64,000 nt of DNA, from contig CALMEI010000044.1 of assembly GCA_937863225.1 (NCBI GenBank), forward strand, positions 1-64,000, read 5' to 3'. Shown one piece after another: positions 9,630 to 18,181 of the stretch; position 1 is the first letter of the stretch; every line of letters begins with the position of its first letter. A model generated the notes under the pieces. The model did not search any database, was not told where the DNA came from, and saw only the letters and a list, made by a program, of their open reading frames with translations. The DNA is from an uncultured Polaromonas sp. GTDB lineage: Bacteria > Pseudomonadota > Gammaproteobacteria > Burkholderiales > Burkholderiaceae_C. The translations under genes and the position numbers were made by a program.

Positions 9630-9680
9630 TTTGCTATATATTTAATAGCACTATAGGCAATAAATACGCCGCCTAGAGGC
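9630..9680 (+). repeat. Dispersed palindromic repeat, intergenic copy
   Basis: TTGCTATATATTTAATAGCA, then CTATAGGCAATAAATACGCC and GCCTAGAGGC. It is a near-identical direct copy of 8550-8605. It sits between the 3' end of the waaL-msbA fusion gene and the 5' end of the GFA gene, all on the minus strand. Confidence 0.9.
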
Positions 9681-9739
9681 TGATTTGATCAATATTTTTG
9701 GCAAAGTCAGAGTGACTTGGGTAATCGCTTGGGTTTGAT

Positions 9740-12718
9740 TTATGTGCTGTGCAAGCCCAAACGATACAGCTTGGCATACGCACCGTCAAGGCTCAGCAGT
9801 TCGGTGTGGGAGCCGATTTCTAAAATTTTGCCAGAGCCCATCATGACAATGCGGTTGGCGTGTTCGACCGTTGACAAGCGGTGGGCAATGACCAAGGTGG
9901 TGCGGCCTTGCATCAGGGTTTGCAGGGCTTCTTGCACGGCGCGTTCGCTTTCGGCATCGAGTGCAGAGGTGGCTTCGTCCAAAATCAAAATGGGCGCATC
10001 TTTGTACAGCGCGCGGGCGATGGCCAAGCGCTGGCGCTGACCACCTGAGAGTTGCACGGCATTGTGTCCGACATTGGTATCGATGCCCTGGGGCAGGTCT
10101 TGGATCAACTCGCCCAAGCGCGCCGCCGTTAAGCAGTCAGATACGCGTTGGCGGTTGATGGCATCGGTTTGCCCCAATGCCACATTGTTGGCGATGCTGT
10201 CGTTGAGCATGACGACATGCTGGCTGACAAATGCAAATTGGTGACGCAAAGCGCCCAAATCCCAGTCTTTTAATTCGTGCCCGTCCAAGCTGATGCTGCC
10301 AGAAGTGGGTTCTAAAAAGCGCGGCAACAAATTGACCAAGGTGGTTTTGCCAGAACCCGACGCGCCCACCAAGGCAATGGTTTCGCCGTGCGAAATACGC
10401 AGACTGAAATGGTCAACGGCCAAACCCGTTTCGCTGTTGTAGCTGACGGTAATGTCTTTGAATTCAATTCTGCCATCGGCCCGTCCATTGCTGTAAGTGC
10501 CGCATGCTTCGTCTTCGGTTTGGTCCAGCAGGGCAAAGCCACGCTCTAAAGCCGCCAAACCGCGGGTGATGGGGTTGGTGATTTCAGACAAGTGTTTGAT
10601 GGGGGCGACCAATAACAACATGGCTGTCACAAACGCGGTGAACGCACCCACGGTGATATCGCCATCGGCACTTTGCAAAAGCGCCACAGAGATGACGGTA
10701 GACAGTGCCACCGCCGCCAACATTTGCGTCAAGGGCTTCATGGCCGCTGATGTTTGCGTGGAGCGAATGGACAGCTTGCGCAGTGTCTCGCTGATGTTGG
10801 CAAACCGTGTCGCTTGTGCGCTTTGTGCGGTGTGCAAGCGCACGTCACGGTGTGCCAAGACATTTTCTTCCACCACATAAGCCAAATCATCGGTAGAGCC
10901 TTGGGTCGATTTGGTGATGCCGTACAATTTTTTGGACAGCTTGGTCATGATCAAAGCCACTGCGGGTAGCATGATGGCGACGATCAAAGTCAGCTGCCAA
11001 TTGAGATACAGCAGGTAAAAAATCAGCGCGACCAAAGTGACGACATCGCGTGTCAGCGATACGATGGCACCCACCAATAGTCCGGCACCGCTGTTGACTT
11101 CATACACCACGCTGTTGGCCAATTCGCTGGCGGTTTGATCTGAAAACAACTTAAACTTGGCGTTCAACAGCTTGTCAAACATATCGCGGCGCATGCGCAT
11201 CAACCCTTTGGCGGTGATTTTAGTGACGGTAATTTCAGCAATGTAGCCCGCCAAGCCTCGCAAAGCAAAAATGCCGATGATGGTGACGGGCACCATCCAA
11301 ATATCAATGCGACCTTTTTGAAAACCACGGTCCAACAACAGTTTTAAAGCAGCAGGTATCAAGGGCTCAGTTGCTGCGGCCAATGCAGTCGCAAAAAAGA
11401 CAATGAACCACGCACTTTTGGGGCTGCCAAAATAAGGTACCAGCCGCGCAAAACGTTGTTGCAATGCCAAGGGTGTCAAAGCCTCATCCGGCGCGGATAA
11501 GCACAACCCAGCCAGCACGCTCACACACAAGGCATAAAAAGCAGTGCCCACATGGTGCGCAAAGAGAGACTGGGTTAAACCAAAGTCGATATAGGCGGTA
11601 ACCAGCAAAACACCCGCCAAAGCATAGGCTTGGTTGGCGTCGCGTTGGCGCAATATCTTCACAAAAAAGAACAAGGGTGCACCGTACAGCAACACCAAAG
11701 CGATACCGCCCAGCAAACCTTTGGTAGCCAACGCATGCAACATCTCATTGTGGGCGTGGTGGAAGGTTGATGTGTATTGGCTGACTTGGCCGGCTTGGTA
11801 AAAGACTTGTATTTCTTGGTGATAGTTGCTGTGTCCAACGCCTAAGAATGGGTTGGCTACAAACATGCGGACAGCAGATTGCCACATCTCTATGCGTGCG
11901 CCAAAAGAGGTGACAGGATCGCCTGTCAGATAACGTTGCCAATCGATTTTGACTTCCGCAATTCGTTTGCCCACACCCAGTTCAGGGATGAACGCCGACA
12001 AAATTAAAACGCCAATGCCAAGAACGGCGGTTAACACAATTTTTTGACGCAGTTTTTTGCTGCTGTAAATGTACAAAGGTATCAGCGACAAGCACAAAGC
12101 CACCCAACCACCTTTGGTCACCGATAAAACCGATGCGCCCAGGCCAGCAAAAAACGAGATGTACAGCAAGGGTGCCAGTTTGGTTTCAGAATAACGAATC
12201 AAGCCTGCCAGTGACATCAGGGCCATGGCCATGGCGATGTCGCCAAACATGATGATTTGTCTAAACCCATGCGCACGTTCAAGACCCAAGCCAAAACGTT
12301 GGTAAATGGCAAAAAATAAGGCCCCTAAGGTGCCGAAAAACAAACCATACCAGAGCCATTTTTGCTGCGGCTTGTGCAGTGCAATCAAAGCCAATGCGGG
12401 CAGTGAAAGCAATTGCAAAGCCGATTTATCCAGCGCCGCTAAACTGTCCCCTGATACCAACAATGAAAAAAGGATGACGACAAAATTTACAGCAAAGGCG
12501 ATGGGGATAAAATAACAGTGTTTGTAAATGTCTTTGGCATGTTGCCACAAGGGTTTGGCGTAAACAATACCAGCGACAATGAAGACAATCTCCATCAAGG
12601 CTATGCCATGTTTTGTTGTCAATGCCAAAGCTGGCAACAGCAAGGTCAGCCAAGAAGTAACGTAAGTGCCCAAATGGGAATTAATAGGTGATTTTCTGAA
12701 AATTTCTGTCATCATCAT
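9740..12718 (-). CDS. O-antigen ligase (WaaL-like) domain fused to lipid A flippase MsbA
   Basis: One uninterrupted frame of about 992 residues. Residues 1 to about 410 are a polytopic O-antigen ligase/polymerase module with about ten helices and the periplasmic loop motif HHAHNEMLHALATKG. Residues about 417-992 are a complete MsbA: membrane domain (ALAAATEPLIPAALKLLLD), Walker A (GASGSGKTT), signature LSGGQRQRLAIARAL, Walker B LILDEATSALD and the H-loop IAHRLS. MsbA flips lipid A-core across the inner membrane; WaaL attaches O-antigen on the outer face. No ATG lies at the junction, though a TTG at 11470 could allow internal initiation. The start at 12718 (three consecutive ATGs) is the likeliest; the frame is open to 12949. 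Confidence 0.85.
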   Translation of the reverse strand: MMMTEIFRKSPINSHLGTYVTSWLTLLLPALALTTKHGIALMEIVFIVAGIVYAKPLWQHAKDIYKHCYFIPIAFAVNFVVILFSLLVSGDSLAALDKSALQLLSLPALALIALHKPQQKWLWYGLFFGTLGALFFAIYQRFGLGLERAHGFRQIIMFGDIAMAMALMSLAGLIRYSETKLAPLLYISFFAGLGASVLSVTKGGWVALCLSLIPLYIYSSKKLRQKIVLTAVLGIGVLILSAFIPELGVGKRIAEVKIDWQRYLTGDPVTSFGARIEMWQSAVRMFVANPFLGVGHSNYHQEIQVFYQAGQVSQYTSTFHHAHNEMLHALATKGLLGGIALVLLYGAPLFFFVKILRQRDANQAYALAGVLLVTAYIDFGLTQSLFAHHVGTAFYALCVSVLAGLCLSAPDEALTPLALQQRFARLVPYFGSPKSAWFIVFFATALAAATEPLIPAALKLLLDRGFQKGRIDIWMVPVTIIGIFALRGLAGYIAEITVTKITAKGLMRMRRDMFDKLLNAKFKLFSDQTASELANSVVYEVNSGAGLLVGAIVSLTRDVVTLVALIFYLLYLNWQLTLIVAIMLPAVALIMTKLSKKLYGITKSTQGSTDDLAYVVEENVLAHRDVRLHTAQSAQATRFANISETLRKLSIRSTQTSAAMKPLTQMLAAVALSTVISVALLQSADGDITVGAFTAFVTAMLLLVAPIKHLSEITNPITRGLAALERGFALLDQTEDEACGTYSNGRADGRIEFKDITVSYNSETGLAVDHFSLRISHGETIALVGASGSGKTTLVNLLPRFLEPTSGSISLDGHELKDWDLGALRHQFAFVSQHVVMLNDSIANNVALGQTDAINRQRVSDCLTAARLGELIQDLPQGIDTNVGHNAVQLSGGQRQRLAIARALYKDAPILILDEATSALDAESERAVQEALQTLMQGRTTLVIAHRLSTVEHANRIVMMGSGKILEIGSHTELLSLDGAYAKLYRLGLHST

Positions 12719-13451
12719 CACCAAGAATGAAGAGCGCGACATTGCAGCATGTCTGAATAGCGTGAGTTTTGCGGATGAAGTCATTATAGTTGACTCAGGC
12801 AGTACAGACGCTACAGTCGCGATAGCACACAGCATGGGTGCTACCGTCATTAGCAGAACCGATTGGATTGGGTTTGGGGCGCAAAAAAACCGCGCTTTGG
12901 ATGCGGCCACCGGCGACTGGGTTTTATCGCTCGATGCCGATGAGCGCATTTCTGAAGAATCAAAAATTGAAATCCTGCAAGCGATTGCGTCAAATTCAGC
13001 GCAAGCGTTTTACTTGCCACGTTCTTCTGCCTATTGCGGCACGTTTTTGCGCCACTCGGGTTGGTGGCCTGACCATTTGATTCGGTTGTGGCAACGCGGA
13101 CATGCGCGGTTTTCTGATGACATCGTCCACGAAAAAGCGGTACCAACTGGAACTATTGGGAAGCTTAAGAATCCCATCATTCATTACTGCCACAATGACC
13201 ACGAAGAAATCATTGCCAAGATGAACCGCTATTCAACAGACAACGCTGTACAAGCCTATGCGCGAGGTAAACGTGCCAGTTTGTTCGACGCTTTGTTTCA
13301 CGGATTTTGGGGATTTTTTAGGACCTATATTTTGCAACGTGGTTTTTTAGATGGCTCTGCAGGTTTGATGTATGCCATTTCTCGAGCCGAAGCCAGCTAT
13401 TACAAATACATCAAACTTCGGCATCTAGAAATAAGCGCCAAAAATCAATAG
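12666..13451 (+). CDS. Family 2 glycosyltransferase, WaaE/KdtX-like
   Basis: A roughly 261-residue GT-A glycosyltransferase with KISVIIITKNEERDI, EVIIVDSGSTDAT and the metal-binding LDADERISEE, followed by the HSGWWPDHLIRLW region typical of LPS-core enzymes of the WaaE/KdtX group. It probably adds a sugar to the inner core on the cytoplasmic face. The GTG at 12666 has AAGAAG upstream. Homologues usually begin at KISVIII, where a CTG at 12696 preceded by AGGTGA is a possible rare start. Its 5' end overlaps the divergent waaL-msbA gene. Confidence 0.85.
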   Translation: MPKWELIGDFLKISVIIITKNEERDIAACLNSVSFADEVIIVDSGSTDATVAIAHSMGATVISRTDWIGFGAQKNRALDAATGDWVLSLDADERISEESKIEILQAIASNSAQAFYLPRSSAYCGTFLRHSGWWPDHLIRLWQRGHARFSDDIVHEKAVPTGTIGKLKNPIIHYCHNDHEEIIAKMNRYSTDNAVQAYARGKRASLFDALFHGFWGFFRTYILQRGFLDGSAGLMYAISRAEASYYKYIKLRHLEISAKNQ

Positions 13452-13513
13452 TCATTAGTCAATAAGTCAATAGCAATAATCAAAATCGTTTAACAATCGA
13501 ATCCGTCACATCA

Positions 13514-14818
13514 ATGAACAAACCATCTGCATTTATGTTTCATCGCACATTCATGAATCGATTTTTAGCAGTCATAACCGCTACGTTTGCAGTGGCGCTG
13601 CCAGCAGTTGCGCAATTCAAACTGGATGTTTCAGGCGTGGGTATGACGCAAATACCCATAGCGGTGTCAGCATTTCGTGGTGAAGATGCAGCCATGCAAA
13701 AAATAAGTGCCATTGTCTTGGCTGATTTGGCACGCAGTGGCCGCTTTCGCGCCATCGATCATGTGGTTGCAGGCATTGATGAAAATTCGCGTCCAGATGT
13801 ATCTGCATTGCGGCAAAAGGGCGCAGACGCATCGGTTGCAGGCAGCGTCAGTCGTTTGGCCGATGGTCGATTGGACGTGCGTTTTCGTTTGTGGGATGTC
13901 GTCAAAGGCAATGATTTGGGTGCTGCCAGCCATGTCGTTGCTACAGGGAATGCACGTTTGGCCGCGCATCGCATCTCAGATTTTATTTATGAAAAACTGA
14001 CGGGTGAAAAAGGTGTGTTTTCAACCCGCATTGCTTATGTGACCAAGTCGGGGGCGCGTTATAACTTGTGGGTAGCCGATGCTGATGGTGAAAACGCGCA
14101 ATCTGCTTTGTCCAGTCCACAACCGATTATTTCGCCAACCTGGTTGCCCAACGGTCAGCAAATCACGTATGTGTCCTTTGAAGCGAACAAACCACAAATT
14201 TGGACACATGAGGTGGCAACAGGACGGCGCAGTTTGTTGGCCAATTACAAAGGTTCAAACAGTGCACCAGCGTGGTCACCAGACGGTCGTACTTTGGCAT
14301 TGACCTTGACAACATCTGGCAACACGCAAATATATGCCTTACCTGTCGGATCCAGTGAGCCCAAACGTCTTACCCAAAGCGATGGCATTGATACCGAGGC
14401 ACAGTTTTCTGCCGATGGCCGCAGCATCTATTTTGTGAGTGACCGCGGCGGCTCGCCACAAATTTACCGTATGAACGCATCGGGCGGCAGTGCTGAGCGC
14501 ATCACTTTCAATGGTGGCTATAACATTTCTCCCGCTTTGAGTGCAGATGGTCGCTGGATGGCATACATTTCTCGCATTGGTTCGGCATATAAATTGCATG
14601 TGATGGATTTGTCCACCAAAACGGCGACAGCCATCACAGATACTTGGTCAGATGAGCGCCCCAGTTTTGCAGCCAACAGCAAGTTGATTGTTTATGCAAC
14701 AAAACTGCAGGGCAGAGAGGCTATGATGACGACGACGGTGGACGGTCGCATCAAAGCCAGATTGGCCGGTGTGTCGGGTGATATTCGCGAACCAGCGTGG
14801 GGCCCTTATGGTCGGTGA
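13514..14818 (+). CDS. tolB: Tol-Pal system protein TolB
   Basis: A 434-residue periplasmic protein. The signal peptide ends ...ALPAVA before QFKLDV. The TolB N-terminal alpha/beta domain ([25 protein letters not shown]) precedes a beta-propeller of WD40-like repeats ([45 protein letters not shown]). It works with Pal and TolA in outer-membrane constriction. ATGs at 13535 and 13553 are alternative starts because the n-region is long from 13514. It heads tolB-pal-cpoB; tolQRA are not in the window just upstream. Confidence 0.95.
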   Translation: MNKPSAFMFHRTFMNRFLAVITATFAVALPAVAQFKLDVSGVGMTQIPIAVSAFRGEDAAMQKISAIVLADLARSGRFRAIDHVVAGIDENSRPDVSALRQKGADASVAGSVSRLADGRLDVRFRLWDVVKGNDLGAASHVVATGNARLAAHRISDFIYEKLTGEKGVFSTRIAYVTKSGARYNLWVADADGENAQSALSSPQPIISPTWLPNGQQITYVSFEANKPQIWTHEVATGRRSLLANYKGSNSAPAWSPDGRTLALTLTTSGNTQIYALPVGSSEPKRLTQSDGIDTEAQFSADGRSIYFVSDRGGSPQIYRMNASGGSAERITFNGGYNISPALSADGRWMAYISRIGSAYKLHVMDLSTKTATAITDTWSDERPSFAANSKLIVYATKLQGREAMMTTTVDGRIKARLAGVSGDIREPAWGPYGR

Positions 14819-14911
14819 TCAACTGGCAAGGTCAATGGTGCGTGGGTTGGTCTGTAGGTATGCGGAAAGTTCGACATTGAATATATTTTTAAAACCAAAA
14901 GGAAGTGCATT

Positions 14912-15466
14912 ATGAAAAAATCATCACTCTCAATTCTTGTCCCAATACTTTTTTCGGCATTTTTAGTGGCGTGCTCTACAGCCGTTCCATTAGATACCCC
15001 TGTTGTCGATAACCCTGGGACCTCCGTCAATTCAGGTGCTGGGACTGGAGCCGGCGGTCAGACAGGTGCGCAAACCGGCTCTGGCGTGACGACAGTTGAT
15101 CTTGGCAGCGCTGCAGGCAATGATCCTGGTCCTGCCAATGTTGGCAAAATTGTTTACTTTGATTTTGATAGTTATGTCGTGAAGCCAGAATATGCCAGTG
15201 TGATTGATGGCCATGTACGGTATTTGAATGCGCGCAAGAACTTGAAAATCACGGTCGAAGGCCACACAGATTCTTCTGGTGGACGTGAATACAATTTGGC
15301 TTTGGGACAAAAACGTGCCGAGGCTGTGGCCCGCGCCATGAGACTGTCAGGTTTAGCTGACCGTCAAATTGAAGCAGTGAGTTTTGGCAAAGAAAAACCG
15401 GCGGCTTTGGGTACAGACGATGCGTCGATGGCACAAAATCGCCGCGCCGAAGTCAATTACAGATAA
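14912..15466 (+). CDS. pal: Peptidoglycan-associated lipoprotein Pal
   Basis: A 184-residue outer-membrane lipoprotein. The signal ends in the lipobox LVAC. A Gly/Thr-rich linker (about 30-70) leads to the OmpA-like peptidoglycan-binding domain: YFDFDSYVVKP, VEGHTDSSGGREYNLALG and a terminal NRRAEVNYR. A strong AAGGAAG precedes the ATG. It binds TolB and peptidoglycan. Its place between tolB and cpoB is the standard proteobacterial order. Confidence 0.97.
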   Translation: MKKSSLSILVPILFSAFLVACSTAVPLDTPVVDNPGTSVNSGAGTGAGGQTGAQTGSGVTTVDLGSAAGNDPGPANVGKIVYFDFDSYVVKPEYASVIDGHVRYLNARKNLKITVEGHTDSSGGREYNLALGQKRAEAVARAMRLSGLADRQIEAVSFGKEKPAALGTDDASMAQNRRAEVNYR

Positions 15467-15499
15467 TCTTGATTTTTTAATTTCTTGCAAGAAGTCACT

Positions 15500-16300
15500 A
15501 TGAATTTCAGCACGTGGTTGCGTCCCGTTTCTCTGTTCGCTTTAACATGGTCATTGACAACGGCACAGGCAGGTATTTTTGATGATGACGAGGCGCGCAA
15601 AGCGATATTAGATTTGCGTCAGCAGTTTGTCGCATTGGTTGCTGAACAAAACGCATTAAAAGCATCGCAGCAAGCAGTGAATGAAGACAACACACGAATG
15701 CGTGCGGGCATGCTTGAATTGCAAAATCAAATTGACCGACTGAAAACAGACCTTGCTCTGTTGCGGGGCGATAACGAACAGCTCAAGCGCATGGTGACGG
15801 AGTTGCAATTGGCATCATCTGACATCCAAAAAAGACAAACGGCTTTGGTGCAAACGACAGAACAACGTCTGAGCAAGTTTGAACCAGTGAAAGTGCAATT
15901 GGATGGACGTGAATTTGTGGTCGACCCCAATGAAAAGCGTGATTACGACGCTGCCTTTGATGTGTTTCGATCAGGTGATTACGGCAAGGCGCAAAAAGCG
16001 ATAGCCGAGTTTTTACAGCGCTACCCATCGACACTGTACAGTCCCTCGGCATTGTTCTGGTTGGGAAATGCGCAATACTCCACACGCAATTACAAGGAAG
16101 CGATTGTCAGTTTTCGCACGGTGATTGCCCAAGCACCCAATCACTTACGGGCATCGGATGCGGTGCTATCTATTGCAAATTGTCAAATTGAAATGAAAGA
16201 CACCAAAGCGGCAAGAGCCACTTTGAACGAATTGCTGAAAAAGTACCCTGGTTCAGAAGCTGCGGCAACCGGTGCCGAACGCTTGCTACAGTTGAAATAA
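15500..16300 (+). CDS. cpoB: Cell division coordinator CpoB
   Basis: A roughly 266-residue periplasmic protein. The signal peptide is cleaved after TAQA, then GIFDDDEARKAI begins the N-terminal trimerising coiled coil (about 30-115, Gln/Leu-rich heptads). TPR repeats follow (YDAAFDVFRSGDYGKAQ, PSALFWLGNAQYSTRNYKEA). CpoB links PBP1B activity to the Tol machine in E. coli. I chose ATG 15500 over the upstream TTG because of AAGAAG at proper distance and the well-formed signal peptide. Confidence 0.94.
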   Translation: MNFSTWLRPVSLFALTWSLTTAQAGIFDDDEARKAILDLRQQFVALVAEQNALKASQQAVNEDNTRMRAGMLELQNQIDRLKTDLALLRGDNEQLKRMVTELQLASSDIQKRQTALVQTTEQRLSKFEPVKVQLDGREFVVDPNEKRDYDAAFDVFRSGDYGKAQKAIAEFLQRYPSTLYSPSALFWLGNAQYSTRNYKEAIVSFRTVIAQAPNHLRASDAVLSIANCQIEMKDTKAARATLNELLKKYPGSEAAATGAERLLQLK

Positions 16301-16302
16301 AA

Positions 16303-17076
16303 ATGGATTTTGAACGTCGCTTTGGCGGCTTGGTGCGTTTATATGGTGAACGTGGTGCACAAGCCATTTATCAGGCGCATGTGGTCATTATCGGACTGGG
16401 TGGTGTGGGTTCATGGGCAGCTGAATCCTTGGCACGAAGTGGCGTAGGTCGCTTGACATTGATCGACATGGATCATGTTGCCGAATCCAACATCAATCGC
16501 CAAGTGATGGCTCTGGACTCAACCCTGGGTCAAGCCAAAGTGTTGGCTCTGCGTGACCGCATTGCATTGATCAACCCCAGTTGTGCAGTGACTTGCATCG
16601 AAGAATTTGTCACGCCTGAAAACATTGCGATGATCATGCCGAAGGATGCGCAGGCCGTGATTGATGCCTGCGATCAAGTTCATGCCAAAGTGGCACTGAC
16701 TGCATGGGCTAAAAAATCAAAATGCTGTTTTGTTACAGTGGGCGCAGCTGGCGGAAAACGGCACGCACACCTGGTGGATATTGACGATTTATCCAAAGTC
16801 ACACATGACCCATTGCTGGCGCAATGCCGTTATCAATTGCGAAAAGTTCATGGCGCCGCACGGGAGGGTAAACGCATGGGCGTTCATTGTGTATTCAGTC
16901 GCGAAGCCGTTAAGAGCCCAGATCAGGTTTGCGATGCAGCGGCAGATGATGCAACACTGAACTGCCATGGATATGGTTCCGTCGTGAGCGTGACCGCGAC
17001 TTTTGGGATTTGTGCCGCTGGTTGGGTCTTGGATAAATTAGCCAATTTTGCAGCTGCAAAAACAAATCAGCCGTAA
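16303..17076 (+). CDS. tcdA: tRNA threonylcarbamoyladenosine dehydratase TcdA
   Basis: A 257-residue E1/ThiF-superfamily enzyme (CsdL/YgdL) that cyclises t6A37 to ct6A in ANN-decoding tRNAs using ATP. The nucleotide-binding VVIIGLGGVGSWAAESLARS, the DMDHVAESNINRQ segment and AVIDACDQVHAK are visible. It starts two bases after the cpoB stop, so translation is probably coupled. A tRNA-Lys gene, a t6A-bearing species, follows. Confidence 0.93.
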   Translation: MDFERRFGGLVRLYGERGAQAIYQAHVVIIGLGGVGSWAAESLARSGVGRLTLIDMDHVAESNINRQVMALDSTLGQAKVLALRDRIALINPSCAVTCIEEFVTPENIAMIMPKDAQAVIDACDQVHAKVALTAWAKKSKCCFVTVGAAGGKRHAHLVDIDDLSKVTHDPLLAQCRYQLRKVHGAAREGKRMGVHCVFSREAVKSPDQVCDAAADDATLNCHGYGSVVSVTATFGICAAGWVLDKLANFAAAKTNQP

Positions 17077-17147
17077 AAACCGCTATAATTTGAGGCTTTC
17101 CTACTGCGAGCAAATGTTCTAAGCAAATGTTTAAGTAGTGTAAATTT

Positions 17148-17223
17148 GGGACTTTAGCTCAGCCGGTAGAGCAGCGGACTTTTAATCCGTTGGTCGCGAG
17201 TTCGAATCTCGCAGGTCCCACCA
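17148..17223 (+). tRNA. tRNA-Lys (anticodon TTT)
   Basis: A complete cloverleaf can be folded by eye. The acceptor GGGACTT pairs with AGGTCCC; the D arm is AGCTCAGCCGGTAGAGC; the anticodon stem-loop CGGAC-TTTTAAT-CCG presents TTT; the T arm is GCGAGTTCGAATCTCGC; CCA is encoded. A -10-like TATAAT lies at 17084-17089. A strong terminator follows immediately. Confidence 0.97.
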
Positions 17224-17228
17224 AATTC

Positions 17229-17262
17229 AAACCCCGTAAGCCAGTGTTTACGGGGTTTTTTC
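17229..17262 (+). terminator. Rho-independent terminator after tRNA-Lys
   Basis: Perfect 9-bp stem ACCCCGTAA/TTACGGGGT with an 8-nt loop, followed directly by a T run (17256-17261). Confidence 0.93.
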
Positions 17263-17365
17263 ATTTTCATGACTTAACTACCATAGCGACCATAGCGACC
17301 AAAACATCAATCAAGGTTTTGTCTTTATAAGTAAAATGATGCATGAAATTTAATTGTCTGACTTG

Positions 17366-18181
17366 ATGTTTACCGACTCCCATTGCCATTTGGATTTCCC
17401 AGAATTGCAGTCCAATTTGACCGATATTCGGTCTCAAATGGACAAAGCGCAGGTTGGCCGCGCTTTGTGCATTGGTACCACTTTAGAAAAATTCCCTGCT
17501 GTGCATGCGTTGGCAACGACGCACTCTAATTTTTGGGCCACTGTGGGCGTTCATCCAGATAACGACCCGAGTGACGATCTGCATGAGCCGACGCTAGAGG
17601 ATTTGATTCAACGCGCTCAATTGCCGCGTGTGGTGGGCGTTGGTGAAACGGGTTTGGACTATTACCGCCTGGGTGATCGCACGGTGGCCGATATGCAATG
17701 GCAGCGTGACCGTTTCAGGGTTCACATACAAGCGGCGCAAGCGGTGAAAAAACCACTGGTTATTCACACACGCGCGGCATCGGCAGATACGCTGGCAATT
17801 TTGCGTCAAGAAGGGGAGACGGGAGGGCACCAATCGGGTGGTCAATCGGCTGGTGGTGTGTTTCACTGCTTCACAGAAACGGCTGAAGTGGCCAAAGCCG
17901 CTTTAGACATGGGGTTTTACATTTCTTTTTCTGGGATATTGACCTTTAAATCTGCACAAGACTTGCGCGATGTTGCAGCATTTGTCCCATTGGATCGAAT
18001 GCTGATAGAAACCGATAGCCCGTATCTTGCACCCACGCCGTATCGTGGTAAAACCAACAATCCCTCATACGTGCCCTATGTGGCGCAACAAATTGCCAGT
18101 ATCAAAGGCATGTCGGTAGAAGAGGTTGGTCGCATAACGAGTGCCAATTTTGATGCATTGTTTACGGGAGTTTTGGCATGA
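17366..18181 (+). CDS. TatD family metal-dependent hydrolase (DNase)
   Basis: A roughly 271-residue TIM-barrel hydrolase. Metal ligands lie in FTDSHCHLDFPEL, GVGETGLDYYR, VIHTRAA, FHCFTE and the family end motif ETDSPYLAPTPYRGKTN. TatD proteins are Mg-dependent 3'-5' exonucleases; this is probably one of several paralogues, such as YcfH. The ATG at 17366 gives the canonical MFTDSH start; an in-frame TTG lies at 17354. It overlaps the ankyrin gene by ATGA. Confidence 0.93.
   Translation: MFTDSHCHLDFPELQSNLTDIRSQMDKAQVGRALCIGTTLEKFPAVHALATTHSNFWATVGVHPDNDPSDDLHEPTLEDLIQRAQLPRVVGVGETGLDYYRLGDRTVADMQWQRDRFRVHIQAAQAVKKPLVIHTRAASADTLAILRQEGETGGHQSGGQSAGGVFHCFTETAEVAKAALDMGFYISFSGILTFKSAQDLRDVAAFVPLDRMLIETDSPYLAPTPYRGKTNNPSYVPYVAQQIASIKGMSVEEVGRITSANFDALFTGVLA

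Noticed and set aside
9961-10969. Several plus-strand frames across the msbA ATPase region
   Set aside because: They are antisense to highly conserved ABC motifs and have no ribosome sites or family signatures.
12666-12949. Extending the waaL-msbA frame to 12949
   Set aside because: The extra 77 residues would be antisense to the conserved core of the glycosyltransferase and are not membrane-like; the three ATGs at 12712-12718 give a sensible N-terminus.
13381-13440. Possible further repeat copy at the 3' end of the glycosyltransferase gene
   Set aside because: It has GCTATTACAAATAC and GGCATCTAG, but the core block and spacing do not match the family.
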